Positions 24,444-33,343 of a stretch of DNA of 64,000 nucleotides are shown in pieces. Each line of letters starts with the position of its first letter. Within the stretch, counting starts at the first letter, position 1. The notes beneath the pieces were generated by a model. That model searched no databases, was not told the origin of the DNA, and was given only the letters and a program-made list of their open reading frames with translations. Source of the stretch: UBA1941 sp046329575 (GTDB taxonomy: Bacteria; Bacteroidota; Bacteroidia; Chitinophagales; LD1). Where the stretch lies: the NCBI GenBank assembly GCA_046329575.1, contig JAXLUJ010000009.1:104920-168919 (forward strand). The letters are read 5' to 3'. The translations under genes were made by a program, and so were the position numbers.

Positions 24444-25436
24444 TTAGTACACTTTGAATCCCGAGAATTTGGAGAAGTTATTTGCTCCTGTAAGGGTAAG
24501 AATAACATTGGTTCGGTTATCTACATTCACCGTAACCAAATCTCCCGCGTTCAGCTTCAGATCAACCGTATGTTCCAGCGTTACATACGATCCGTTGGTG
24601 ATAGATGGCGTAGTTTCATAAACACCGCTATGCACAGTTGAACCGTTTTTCTGAAAATAAATGCTGATGTAACCGGTGAGGTAGCTGGAATTCGACAATA
24701 CGGCTTCGGAAGCAGAAAAATGGTACACGCCTGCTGACGGTGCAGTAAACACACCGTTCGTAGTATTGTAAGCATTTCCATCGTTAAAATCAGTGGAAGC
24801 ATAAATGCGGGTTACGGTTCCCGTAGCGCTGGCAACTGCGGTGCTGCCGCTGAAGTATGCGCTGAAGCCTACGCCGCTTCCGCCAGATCCTGCGGCACCT
24901 GTTGGTCCTGTAGCGCCCGGAGCACCTGCCGGACCTTGTGGACCTGTGGCTCCGGTTGGGCCTGCACCACTGCCTGTTGGGCCGGTTGCGCCTTGTGGAC
25001 CTGTAGCGCCCTGAGGGCCGGTTGCGCCTCCGGCTGAAGAAGCGGCATACAATGCAAAAGGAACTGCATTGAGCTGTGATGTTCCCATATCGATAAAGTT
25101 GGTGCCTCCCGCAGGATCAATTTCAATTTTTAAGAACTTGTTACCTGATGACCAGTTGATACCCGAGAATGCGCCGCTGGTAGGCGTACCGGTACCAATG
25201 GCGTGGTTAAAAAGCCCAAACTGATTGGTGGTCATACCTGTGGCCACTTCCTGATACAAAGTGCTGCCTCCGGTAATTTGGTCGAGGATGGTATAACGCG
25301 CACTAATACTCTGATTAGTGAGCAGATTACCCGAACTATTTCGTGCAACAGCCTGATAGTTAATTTTTTGGGGCACCTGAGCCAAAACGCCTAGCGTTAA
25401 ACAGGCGAACAGTATCGCCAATGTGTTCTTAATCAT
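24444..25436 (-). CDS. secreted collagen-like protein with C1q-like head
   Basis: 330 residues: signal peptide 1-20, a Bacteroidota surface-protein N-domain (PQKINYQAVARNSSGNLL ... NAVPFALYA, residues 21-132), a short collagen tract (about 137-188; GATGPQGATGPQG and similar), and a C-terminal region (190-330) that reads as a C1q/TNF-like jelly roll: FSAYFSGS, FNDGNAYN, GVFTAPSAGVYHFSASE, and the final FSGFKVY. This is the architecture of complement C1q and adiponectin. No T9SS sorting domain. Probably a secreted trimer that binds a ligand or surface. Role unknown; a phage origin is possible but nothing nearby supports it. Confidence 0.85.
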   Translation of the reverse strand: MIKNTLAILFACLTLGVLAQVPQKINYQAVARNSSGNLLTNQSISARYTILDQITGGSTLYQEVATGMTTNQFGLFNHAIGTGTPTSGAFSGINWSSGNKFLKIEIDPAGGTNFIDMGTSQLNAVPFALYAASSAGGATGPQGATGPQGATGPTGSGAGPTGATGPQGPAGAPGATGPTGAAGSGGSGVGFSAYFSGSTAVASATGTVTRIYASTDFNDGNAYNTTNGVFTAPSAGVYHFSASEAVLSNSSYLTGYISIYFQKNGSTVHSGVYETTPSITNGSYVTLEHTVDLKLNAGDLVTVNVDNRTNVILTLTGANNFSKFSGFKVY

Positions 25437-25515
25437 AGTTGTTTTATTGGTTATTTTACGATTGCGAAAATAGAAATCCTGAGAAAAATCTGAACCTTTT
25501 GAAGTGAAAACTTAC

Positions 25516-26367
25516 TTAAAACTTCAAACGCATCATTAAAGCGAAATGGTCAGAAAGGTCCTGATGGCGAGCACTCCAGCGTTGGCGATACATTTTAACC
25601 GTTCGCTCCATAAACGAAGGTTTCACGCCATTAGGAATATAAAGAATATAGTCGAGCTGACGGCGTTTAGTTTCACTAAAAGGATACATATCGTTCAGAA
25701 AGTGATCGCTGGTCCATTTCTGGGTTCCGCAAACGGAATCGTTGGTGCATTCCAGGTTTCGGATCATGGCATTATACAATAGCGTATCGTTCTGACGGAT
25801 ATTAAAATCGCCTGCAATTAGTTGCGGAACGCCGGGCTGCCGGTGGCGCTGTAATAAGGCCGCGGCTTCTAGCTGCTCCTGAAGTTTGAGGGCATTGCTA
25901 CCGCCCGATTGCATGTGCGTTCCGAATAATTGAAAACGCTGTTGAGGCGCATTAACTTCAACCAGAATGGCGCCTTTGTGAGCATAGCAATCATAACCTT
26001 TACATTGCGAATAGCGGATTTTTTCGAGAGCCGTTATCGGGAATTTGCTGGCAATCATCACACCGCTGCCGCGTTTAAAGCCTTTGGGGCGAAACTTTCC
26101 CGGCCCTATAATATAAGGATAGGCAGGCTGAAGTTTTTTACTCAGAATTCTAATTGCAAGGGGGTCGAACATTTCTTCAAATACTACAACATCCACCGAA
26201 TCGTTGATCAGATGTTGCGGTATCAATTTGGCCCGTTTCACGGGGTGATGGCCAAGGGTGAAGGCAAAGCGTGGCAGAAATTTCAGATTGTAGGTCATGA
26301 TACGCACTTCTTGCGCAGAGGCTTTCACCATTACAAGAAGCAGTAATGCAGTTATTGATCTTTTCAC
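25516..26367 (-). CDS. secreted sphingomyelinase-like phosphodiesterase (EEP family)
   Basis: 283 residues with a signal peptide (ITALLLLVMVKASAQ). Endonuclease/exonuclease/phosphatase fold: TYNLKFLP, metal-binding Glu in VVFEEMFD, GSGVMIASKFPI, KGYDCYAHKGAILVEV, FQLFGTHMQSGG, GDFNIRQND, LDYILYI and the catalytic His in LSDHFAL. The GTHMQ and KG...KG segments resemble neutral sphingomyelinase C rather than DNase I. Start codon is GTG at 26367, overlapping the NfeD stop as GTGA. Secretion fits hydrolysis of lipids or other phosphodiesters; Bacteroidota may carry sphingolipids themselves. Substrate not proven. Confidence 0.82.
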   Translation of the reverse strand: MKRSITALLLLVMVKASAQEVRIMTYNLKFLPRFAFTLGHHPVKRAKLIPQHLINDSVDVVVFEEMFDPLAIRILSKKLQPAYPYIIGPGKFRPKGFKRGSGVMIASKFPITALEKIRYSQCKGYDCYAHKGAILVEVNAPQQRFQLFGTHMQSGGSNALKLQEQLEAAALLQRHRQPGVPQLIAGDFNIRQNDTLLYNAMIRNLECTNDSVCGTQKWTSDHFLNDMYPFSETKRRQLDYILYIPNGVKPSFMERTVKMYRQRWSARHQDLSDHFALMMRLKF

Positions 26368-27749
26368 GCTTGATCTGATTTCTTCACCACTAAATAATTT
26401 CCCCGGCTTCCGGTAACTTTCACTTCACTTCCTTTTTCAAAAAAAGTTCCCTCCGAATTCGCCTCAAAAATTTCGGTATCAATTTCGATCTTTCCCTGAG
26501 GACGTAAATCGGTAATACAAGTAGCATTTCTACCAATCAGCGCGTTTAAGTTTTCTTGTTTCACCGAAAACCCTTTGGTGGATTTCATTTCAGAATGCAC
26601 CGACATTTTTTTCAGCAGCGGAGAATGAAAAATGTTCTGACCAAATGCCAGCAACAAGGCCAGCGGCGCGAACATGCATATTGAAACTAACAGAATCGAA
26701 TTGCCAAAAGCAGAAGAGGGAACATTGCTAAAGTCGAGATCAATATTACGCACCATGGCCAGCGATAGCCCCACCACAATGAGTACAATTCCACTGATGC
26801 CTGTGATTCCAAAACCGGGGATCACAAAAATTTCAAGCATCAACAATATCAATCCAATCAAAAAGATCACGATTTCCCAATTCGCAGCCAAACCATCCAC
26901 ATACTTAGGCGCGAAGAACAAGGCTGCGCAAATAATAGAGATTGCAATCGGAAACAGCGTTCCGGGCGCTTTGAATTCAAAGTACATTCCCCCAAAAATT
27001 CCAAGCAACAGCATACCTGAAACCATCGGAATCAACAGCAGGAAAATAATCTGATCAATGATGGACGGTTGATGCCAACTGAGCACATAACCCGAACCCA
27101 ATCGTTTCAACAACTCCGTTTCATTTTGAATAGCAGCATTGCAATATCCTTTTTTAATAGCATCGTCGGTGGTTAGCGTGATAATTTTTCCCGCTGCTTT
27201 CACCGAGTCGATTTCCAGATTCTCGTCCACCATACCTTCTGCTATTTTTGGATCGCGACCGGTCTCAATCGCCGTGGCGGCAATCTTGCTGCGCATATAC
27301 GATTGATATTTTTCAGGAAGTAGTTCTCCCTCCTGATTCACCACACAAGCTGCGCCAATGGTACTACCGGGATGCATGTAAATGCTATCGCACGCAATTG
27401 AAATCAATGCCCCGGCTGATGCGGCATTATTTTTAATAAAAACCAAGGTTGGAATTTTAGTTTGCAGCAACATGGTCCTGATCTTATCGGCATCATCTAC
27501 TAATCCACCATAGGTGTCAAGGTCGAGTAGTAAAAAGCTCGCCTTTTGTTTTTCGGCGGCTGCAATAGCCTGAGCAGTAAGCCGTGTTGCGGCCGGAGCA
27601 ATTTCTTCATGTATTTTAAATGCGTAAACACTTTTTTGAGCGTTCACCGGGTTGTTTACAATAGTACACAGCAATAAAAATAAGGCTGTTAATATGTGAC
27701 CAGTTGTGAAGCGCCTTCCGGCTTTTGAATGTAATTTTGAATTGATCAT
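26364..27749 (-). CDS. NfeD family membrane protein with ClpP-class serine protease domain
   Basis: 461 residues. Signal/membrane helix (about 17-38), a ClpP/SppA-class protease domain with candidate nucleophile Ser111 in NNAASAGALIS and Lys155 in YMRSKIAATAIE, about five membrane helices (roughly 228-385), and a C-terminal OB-fold NfeD domain (LIGRNATCITDLRPQGKIEI). Long NfeD proteases are linked to membrane quality control and cut stomatin-like partners; no stomatin gene is adjacent here. Upstream of and translationally coupled to the sphingomyelinase-like gene. Confidence 0.9.
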   Translation of the reverse strand: MINSKLHSKAGRRFTTGHILTALFLLLCTIVNNPVNAQKSVYAFKIHEEIAPAATRLTAQAIAAAEKQKASFLLLDLDTYGGLVDDADKIRTMLLQTKIPTLVFIKNNAASAGALISIACDSIYMHPGSTIGAACVVNQEGELLPEKYQSYMRSKIAATAIETGRDPKIAEGMVDENLEIDSVKAAGKIITLTTDDAIKKGYCNAAIQNETELLKRLGSGYVLSWHQPSIIDQIIFLLLIPMVSGMLLLGIFGGMYFEFKAPGTLFPIAISIICAALFFAPKYVDGLAANWEIVIFLIGLILLMLEIFVIPGFGITGISGIVLIVVGLSLAMVRNIDLDFSNVPSSAFGNSILLVSICMFAPLALLLAFGQNIFHSPLLKKMSVHSEMKSTKGFSVKQENLNALIGRNATCITDLRPQGKIEIDTEIFEANSEGTFFEKGSEVKVTGSRGNYLVVKKSDQA

Positions 27750-27792
27750 TGATGTCCCTTTACATTAAAATTTTTACCCTGCCAAAATCAGT

Positions 27793-28851
27793 ATGAAAAA
27801 AATTGCGCTCTGTTTTCTGTTTGCCTCTGGTGTTTGCTTCTCGTTCGCGCAATCGGCTACGCACAAAGTTATGAAAGGTGAAACACTTTACGCTATAGCC
27901 AAAAAATATGGCGTGAAGGTAGAACAACTGGTGAAAGTTAATAAGATCGGGGAAGATCTGAAAGTGAAGCCGGGGCAGGTGTTGACCATCCCAAATGCTA
28001 AAACAGCAACAGCTAAGCCAGTGGCCACGCCGGTTGTGAAAACGGAACCCGCTTCACCCAACCCTGCAGCAAGCAAGCCGGCCGCTAAACCATTAGAGGT
28101 AGGAAATACGGTTCGTAACAGTAGCGAACTTAGTACTGAAAATATAATTACCCACGAAGTAAAAAAGGGTGAAACGGCTTACAGCATTGCACGCAATTAC
28201 GGAATTAAAGTAAGCACCCTGCGAGAGTTGAATGGTTTGAACGATAGCCTGAAAGTAAAAGTGGGTCAAAAAATTTTGGTGCGGTTGCCCGATCAGCAAG
28301 CGATGTACAATAAGCCGGTGGCTCCGGTTATTACCGAAAAGTCAGATAAGTCAAATCCGGTAGCATTTACACCTCCAACTGATGTAGTTGTGGAAAAGAA
28401 AGAGCCGGTAAAAGCAGCAGAGTCGGTGAAAGAAGTTGTTTCAGAAACTTCCGGTTTTTCGATAGAAGCGCGCGACAAGGCCATTAAAGAACAGGAAAAA
28501 TTGGCCTCTAAACCTGCCGAACCGGTAAACCCTGATGATTATGAAGCGGTGTACAACAGTTATGCAGCTACCGGAAAAGGCCGCCGGATCATTCGCGGAC
28601 TTGGTTCCTTTTTAAGCGCCGATTCTCCGGGAAACCAGTTTCTGGCGTTGTACAATTACGCCGAAGTGGGTGCGGTGGTGAAAATCACCAATCTGATGAG
28701 CAAGAAGACCATCTATGTAAAAGTAATCGGCCGGGTTCCTGCTACCGATGCTCAAAACGAAATCGTTTTGAAGGTAAGCGCTCAGGCTGCCGATGTTTTA
28801 AAAGTTTCAGAAGAGAAATTTTTGGTGGAAGTGGCCGCCTACAACAACTGA
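27793..28851 (+). CDS. LysM peptidoglycan-binding protein with RlpA-like C-terminal domain (1)
   Basis: 352 residues. Signal peptide 1-20; LysM at about 23-67 (HKVMKGETLYAIAKKYGV) and 120-166 (HEVKKGETAYSIARNYGI), joined by a Pro/Ala/Lys linker; a charged spacer; then a C-terminal double-psi-barrel-like region (about 250-350: LYNYAEVGAVVKITNL, TIYVKVIGRVPATDA, VSAQAADVLKV). It binds peptidoglycan in the periplasm; the C-domain resembles RlpA but lacks its usual first motif, so lytic activity is doubtful. First of two tandem paralogues; divergent from the NfeD gene. Confidence 0.88.
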   Translation: MKKIALCFLFASGVCFSFAQSATHKVMKGETLYAIAKKYGVKVEQLVKVNKIGEDLKVKPGQVLTIPNAKTATAKPVATPVVKTEPASPNPAASKPAAKPLEVGNTVRNSSELSTENIITHEVKKGETAYSIARNYGIKVSTLRELNGLNDSLKVKVGQKILVRLPDQQAMYNKPVAPVITEKSDKSNPVAFTPPTDVVVEKKEPVKAAESVKEVVSETSGFSIEARDKAIKEQEKLASKPAEPVNPDDYEAVYNSYAATGKGRRIIRGLGSFLSADSPGNQFLALYNYAEVGAVVKITNLMSKKTIYVKVIGRVPATDAQNEIVLKVSAQAADVLKVSEEKFLVEVAAYNN

Positions 28852-28971
28852 TCGGCCGGATTCTAAGCGCCTAAACGATTTCAGCAGGGTCAATAACACT
28901 GATAATTGTAACTTTTTCCATCAGTTTGCGTAAGAGCACGAAGCGAGGTATCTCGTTTAAAACCTCTTAAC

Positions 28972-30048
28972 ATGAAAAAGTTCGTACTTAGTTTATGCAT
29001 CACCGCCTGTAGTTATGCGTTTGCCGCGCCTCAAGGGCAATACATTACCCATACTGTTGAAAAGGGTCAAACACTGTATTCTATTTCAAAAAAATACGGG
29101 ATGAAACCCGATGAGTTGGCGCGTTACAATAACGCAGTTGGCGCTGATTTTAAAATCAGTGTGGGGCAGGTGTTGCGTATTCCAACCAACGATGTTGCGA
29201 GTACCGCCGATGCCCAAAAAGAAACGCCTGTGGCCGCTAAGCCGGCATCGCGAACGGTATCGCTTGATGCTGTAACTTCAGATGAAGGACCTTCGGCCCC
29301 GGCAGATCCATATAACGATAGAGTGCAATCGCAGGGCAATGCCTATCACACCGTGGCTAAAGGCGAAACTTTTTATAGCATTTCCCGCATGTACAATATG
29401 GATCGTGAGGAGTTGCAACAAATTAATCATATCGACAACCTCACCTTGCGCGTAGGGCAGCGGTTAAAGGTAAAAGCGATTGAAAATGTTACGCCTGCTG
29501 CTATACATGAAGCGCCAACGGCAAAATCAAATCCGGCTTCAGACGATGGTGTAATCAAGGTAAAGAGCTATACCTGGACCATGGCCGATGAAGGGCAAGG
29601 CGTTACTTCAACAAATGGCGATTTGATCGCTACCACCAGAGTTGTAGAGCCAAGTGCATCAAATCCGGCAGGGAAGGAGATAAAGGAGTGGCATGTGGAA
29701 AGTGTGAATGATAAAATGAATCTGAATGCCGATAAGAATGATCCGGCTAACGACTATGAACGAATTTTCTACCAATACATGTATTCCGGAATGAAAAAGT
29801 TAGTGGAGTCGGGTATGGCCAAAACCGTTCCGGCCACTATGAATCTGGCCTACTACAACAAGGCCGAAGTTGGCACCATTCTGAAACTCACCAATCCTCA
29901 AAACAGTAAAGTGGCCTATGCCATTGTTGTTGGAAAAGTAAGCGATGCTACCGGTCCGGTAACCATTAAAGTAAGCAATGCCGTGGCCCGTCAGTTAAGC
30001 ACTCCTGATTTGGCAACAGTTGAAATTTCCAGCTATCAGGAAAACTAA
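28972..30048 (+). CDS. LysM peptidoglycan-binding protein with RlpA-like C-terminal domain (2)
   Basis: 358 residues, paralogue of the preceding gene. Signal peptide 1-19; LysM at about 26-71 (HTVEKGQTLYSISKKYGM) and 125-170 (HTVAKGETFYSISRMYNM); spacer; C-terminal region aligned with the first paralogue (YYNKAEVGTILKLTNPQN, AYAIVVGKVSDATG, VSNAVARQLS). The spacer differs completely, so the duplication is old. Separated by 120 bp from the first copy. A terminator lies 36 bp past the stop, inside the 3' end of the convergent gene. Confidence 0.88.
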   Translation: MKKFVLSLCITACSYAFAAPQGQYITHTVEKGQTLYSISKKYGMKPDELARYNNAVGADFKISVGQVLRIPTNDVASTADAQKETPVAAKPASRTVSLDAVTSDEGPSAPADPYNDRVQSQGNAYHTVAKGETFYSISRMYNMDREELQQINHIDNLTLRVGQRLKVKAIENVTPAAIHEAPTAKSNPASDDGVIKVKSYTWTMADEGQGVTSTNGDLIATTRVVEPSASNPAGKEIKEWHVESVNDKMNLNADKNDPANDYERIFYQYMYSGMKKLVESGMAKTVPATMNLAYYNKAEVGTILKLTNPQNSKVAYAIVVGKVSDATGPVTIKVSNAVARQLSTPDLATVEISSYQEN

Positions 30049-30050
30049 AA

Positions 30051-32807
30051 TTACTTCCCTCTTATCAGGTGAATAAAACCTCCGCCTTTGCCACTTGGCA
30101 AAGGCTTTTTTATTTCCTTTCCGAAGTGGGTTTCATAATAATAACCGGCATACAGGTAAACGCCATCACTCACGTCAGTTTTAGTTTTCTGATCTTTGCC
30201 GTCCCACCTGATCTCGGGATCGGTAGTTTCAAAAATCTTATCGCCCCATCTGTTGAATACTTTGAATTCTACTCGGCTTACAAAACGATACGGATGAATA
30301 GGCGTAAAGAAATCATTGCTTCCATCGCCATTTGGCGTAAATGTATTGGGCAAATTGTAAACAGGACAATTATCAATACAAACCACATTGTTCTTTGCGC
30401 TCTCATTTCCCACCCGGTCAACAGCCGTTACCACATAGCAGCCCGCAATGTTATCGGTAGTAATATGATTGAAAAGTGTATCGTTAATGCCCACCACACT
30501 ATCTATCAAACGTAAATTGCCAGAGTCTTCACTAAAATAAATTCGGTACAAAACGGCATCGGCAGCGCAACTGTCAATGGTCCAGCTCAAATGATTAATA
30601 AATGAAAAGGTATCAACCGGCAAACTGCAATCGTTGGTAATGGTCAAATGTGGCGGACAAGGCGGCAAGGTATCTTGCGGCACACCGCATTTTTCTTCCG
30701 AGTTGTTGATCAGCGGTTTTTTAATAAATGCTGCGGAATAATGACCAAATGCTTTTACGTAATAGCAATAAGTACTGTCGTTGATCAATCCGGTATCCAC
30801 AAAGCTGGTTGAAGCGGTTGTTGCGAGATAATCAAAAAGATTAGTGGATTTATTCTTCCGAAATACTTGAAAGGTATCTTGCGTCCAAGGCACATTGTAT
30901 TTCCAGGATAGCACCAGCGATTCATCGCTGGATTGTACGGAAAGATAAACGGAAGAAGCCTTATTGGTAGCGCCAATGGTATCGGTTTGCGAATAAAATT
31001 GTACCTGATAGGAGTACGCACTGTCGGCGGTATTAAGATTGGAATCGGTAAAAGTGGTATCGTTCAATTCAGCGAAAGAATTTCTGCTTACTGAATTGAT
31101 CAATGCCGGATTATTGAAATTGAAGCCGGTACCTCGATAGAGATCGAAACGATAAGGTGGCGGATTCAATATAGTGTCGAGATTGGCAACGCCTGCTCGC
31201 GGCTTCGTCCATTCTACATACATTTGGCCGGTGGAAGTGGCCGTGCTTACTACGCTCACATTGGTGATTACCGGAACATCGAAAGGTAAAATCAAACAAC
31301 TTTCGTTAGAAGGTACGCTAACCACCTGATCGTATTCATAAATTCCGTTTGGCGATTTTTTTGAGAAATGAGCCAAAACGCGGTAACACACATCTTGACC
31401 GCGAATTACATCCGCATCCACATACATGGTGTCAAAAAGTTTCTCCGCAATTTTGGTATAACCGCGGCCATCTAAACCGGTTTCGCAATAATCAGGAACA
31501 AAAGGATTGCTGTTGATCTTCTTCCAAACCGAAAAACCGCGGAACTCGGCAAACTGCGCACACTTGTAAGTGCTCCACGTAATCTGCGCTTTTTTATTCA
31601 CAAATTGCGCCTGAACATTCAACGGCGGCGGACCAATCACACGGATCAACCAACTTTGCAAATCTACCAGATGTTTAGCTTGATTGGATGGGTCAACATA
31701 ATTGTCTTCCGCCCTGAAAACTACCTGATATTGCTGCCGCTGAATATGATCGCAAATCGTGTTCCAGCGGAAGGTACTTTGAACAGGCGATGGACCGGTT
31801 ACGGTGGGGAAGGTTGCCGGACTAAGTGCCGAAGGAAATATGAGCGGACCGCCATTTGCGCTTAAAGTAACTAGTTGCCCAACATCCGGATCGCGGGCCG
31901 TTACCTGTTGTAAAAGCGGATCGCCAGCGCGCACGCAGGTATCGCGAATGCCTGCAATCTGCGGCGGATTGTTATTATGAACTTCAACCAAAATCTGCAT
32001 ATCGCGGATCATGGTGCTGAGCAGAAAACCACGGCGAAATTCTCGAATAATAAAAGCAACATTGTAAATGCCCGTCATTTGAGGAACAGCCCACGTATAT
32101 TCGCCGGTGGCGGTGTTAAGATATTCGGTGTTGGTGGCTGAAGGAATAACCTGTTTGGGATATTGATAAGAAGGCACATTCACGCCGCTGGTTTGCAATG
32201 GCGGAATCTGTTCGAAGGTTAAACTGTCACCATCAGCATCAAACGCCAGGGGATTGTGATAAAAGGTGTCACCTACATTGGCAAAGTCGATTGGTGGATT
32301 TAATAAAATAGGGGAGGAGTTGAAACCGATGTTGGGCAAATCAGTTGGGAACTTGATGGTATCTTCAATATAGAAGGGAATATCTACTGAATTCCCATTT
32401 TGGATATTGGTGATGCCGGCAATGCGGTTGATGTCCTGCATCGAAATCAAATAAAAGTTTTTTGGTGGAGGCGCGGCGCCGGCATAGGTGTGCGTGGCGG
32501 TGTACAAATTTTTTTTGATATCGTTTCCAATAGGTTCACCATTGGGTATGCCGCTGCCGCCCACCGGGCCGTTGGTGCGCAATACCAGCGAAGTATTGCC
32601 GTCGCCCCAGTTCAACAACAAACTGTCGCGGTCAGCCTGAATGCTGCTTTGGCGGGTGTACGTGATTATAGTTGCCTGAATTTGAAATGGGGCAATCACT
32701 TTGTAAATGATTTCACCCGCGCGGTTATGCGTTGCAAATAGTTTTTGGGAAAAAAAACAGCAGCAAAGCAGCACTGTGCCTGCCGTTTTCCATATGGCCG
32801 ATTTCAT
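30051..32807 (-). CDS. large secreted protein with gliding-motility-associated (T9SS type B) C-terminal domain
   Basis: 918 residues. Signal peptide 1-25 (VLLCCCFFSQKLFA), then THNRAGEIIYKVI and several beta-sandwich repeats: PKD/cadherin-like in the first half and fibronectin III-like in the middle (NVQAQFVNKKAQITWSTYK, YYVKAFGHYS). The last 100 residues are a type B sorting domain of the gliding-motility family (NTFTPNGDGSNDFF, FKVFNRWGDKIFET, WDGKD, GVYLYAGYYYE). Exported by the type IX secretion system and held at the cell surface, as in CHU_C-type proteins. Ligand unknown; adhesion or gliding are usual guesses. Confidence 0.9.
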   Translation of the reverse strand: MKSAIWKTAGTVLLCCCFFSQKLFATHNRAGEIIYKVIAPFQIQATIITYTRQSSIQADRDSLLLNWGDGNTSLVLRTNGPVGGSGIPNGEPIGNDIKKNLYTATHTYAGAAPPPKNFYLISMQDINRIAGITNIQNGNSVDIPFYIEDTIKFPTDLPNIGFNSSPILLNPPIDFANVGDTFYHNPLAFDADGDSLTFEQIPPLQTSGVNVPSYQYPKQVIPSATNTEYLNTATGEYTWAVPQMTGIYNVAFIIREFRRGFLLSTMIRDMQILVEVHNNNPPQIAGIRDTCVRAGDPLLQQVTARDPDVGQLVTLSANGGPLIFPSALSPATFPTVTGPSPVQSTFRWNTICDHIQRQQYQVVFRAEDNYVDPSNQAKHLVDLQSWLIRVIGPPPLNVQAQFVNKKAQITWSTYKCAQFAEFRGFSVWKKINSNPFVPDYCETGLDGRGYTKIAEKLFDTMYVDADVIRGQDVCYRVLAHFSKKSPNGIYEYDQVVSVPSNESCLILPFDVPVITNVSVVSTATSTGQMYVEWTKPRAGVANLDTILNPPPYRFDLYRGTGFNFNNPALINSVSRNSFAELNDTTFTDSNLNTADSAYSYQVQFYSQTDTIGATNKASSVYLSVQSSDESLVLSWKYNVPWTQDTFQVFRKNKSTNLFDYLATTASTSFVDTGLINDSTYCYYVKAFGHYSAAFIKKPLINNSEEKCGVPQDTLPPCPPHLTITNDCSLPVDTFSFINHLSWTIDSCAADAVLYRIYFSEDSGNLRLIDSVVGINDTLFNHITTDNIAGCYVVTAVDRVGNESAKNNVVCIDNCPVYNLPNTFTPNGDGSNDFFTPIHPYRFVSRVEFKVFNRWGDKIFETTDPEIRWDGKDQKTKTDVSDGVYLYAGYYYETHFGKEIKKPLPSGKGGGFIHLIRGK
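30084..30111 (+). terminator. intrinsic terminator of the LysM pair, inside the convergent CDS
   Basis: GCCTTTGCC (30084-30092), loop ACTT, GGCAAAGGC (30097-30105), then six T (30106-30111). It is oriented for the plus-strand LysM gene ending at 30048, yet lies entirely within the last 20 codons of the minus-strand gene, where it encodes the segment around PLPSGKGGG. Confidence 0.8.
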
Positions 32808-32875
32808 AACAGCAATTTAGTAAAAGACGGGGAGCCGCCAATAAAGTACGGTGGAAAACGGAAATAATGACCCTT

Positions 32876-33343
32876 TTATGAAAAAAGTTCTTCGTGCGGG
32901 TTAAACCCATCATCGTTAAGCCACGGCCCGGTATCGGCCGCAGTTGTTGCCAAATAGTCGCAACGCTCATTGTATTGATGACCATTGTGACCACGCACCC
33001 AAACAAACTTCACATGATGCTTTCTGTAAATTCGAAGAAAACGCTTCCACAAATCGGGATTCTTCTTTTTCTCAAACCCTTTTTTTTCCCAATTAAAAAT
33101 CCAGCCTTTTTCAAACGGATCTATCACATATCTCGAATCGCTGTAAATAGTTACCTCAAGCGGATGTTGTTTCAATGCTTCTAAACCCACAATGGCAGCC
33201 ATCAGTTCCATCCGGTTGTTGGTGGTAAGATGGTAACCTTGCGAAAATTCTTTTTCATGTTTGCCGTACTTCAATATGGCGCCATAGCCGCCCTTGCCGG
33301 GATTGCCACGCGAAGAACCATCAGAATATAATTCTACATGCAT
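32876..33343 (-). CDS. rnhA: ribonuclease HI
   Basis: 155 residues; degrades RNA in RNA-DNA hybrids. Catalytic acids visible: Asp8 in YSDGSSRGNPG, Glu46 in NNRMELMA, Asp69 in YSDSRYV, Asp129 in NERCD; His119 in VRGHNGH is the mobile base. The start at 33343 (MHVELYSDG) fits family length; an upstream in-frame ATG at 33400 adds 19 atypical residues. Single gene, next to a repeat-bearing gap. Confidence 0.96.
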   Translation of the reverse strand: MHVELYSDGSSRGNPGKGGYGAILKYGKHEKEFSQGYHLTTNNRMELMAAIVGLEALKQHPLEVTIYSDSRYVIDPFEKGWIFNWEKKGFEKKKNPDLWKRFLRIYRKHHVKFVWVRGHNGHQYNERCDYLATTAADTGPWLNDDGFNPHEELFS

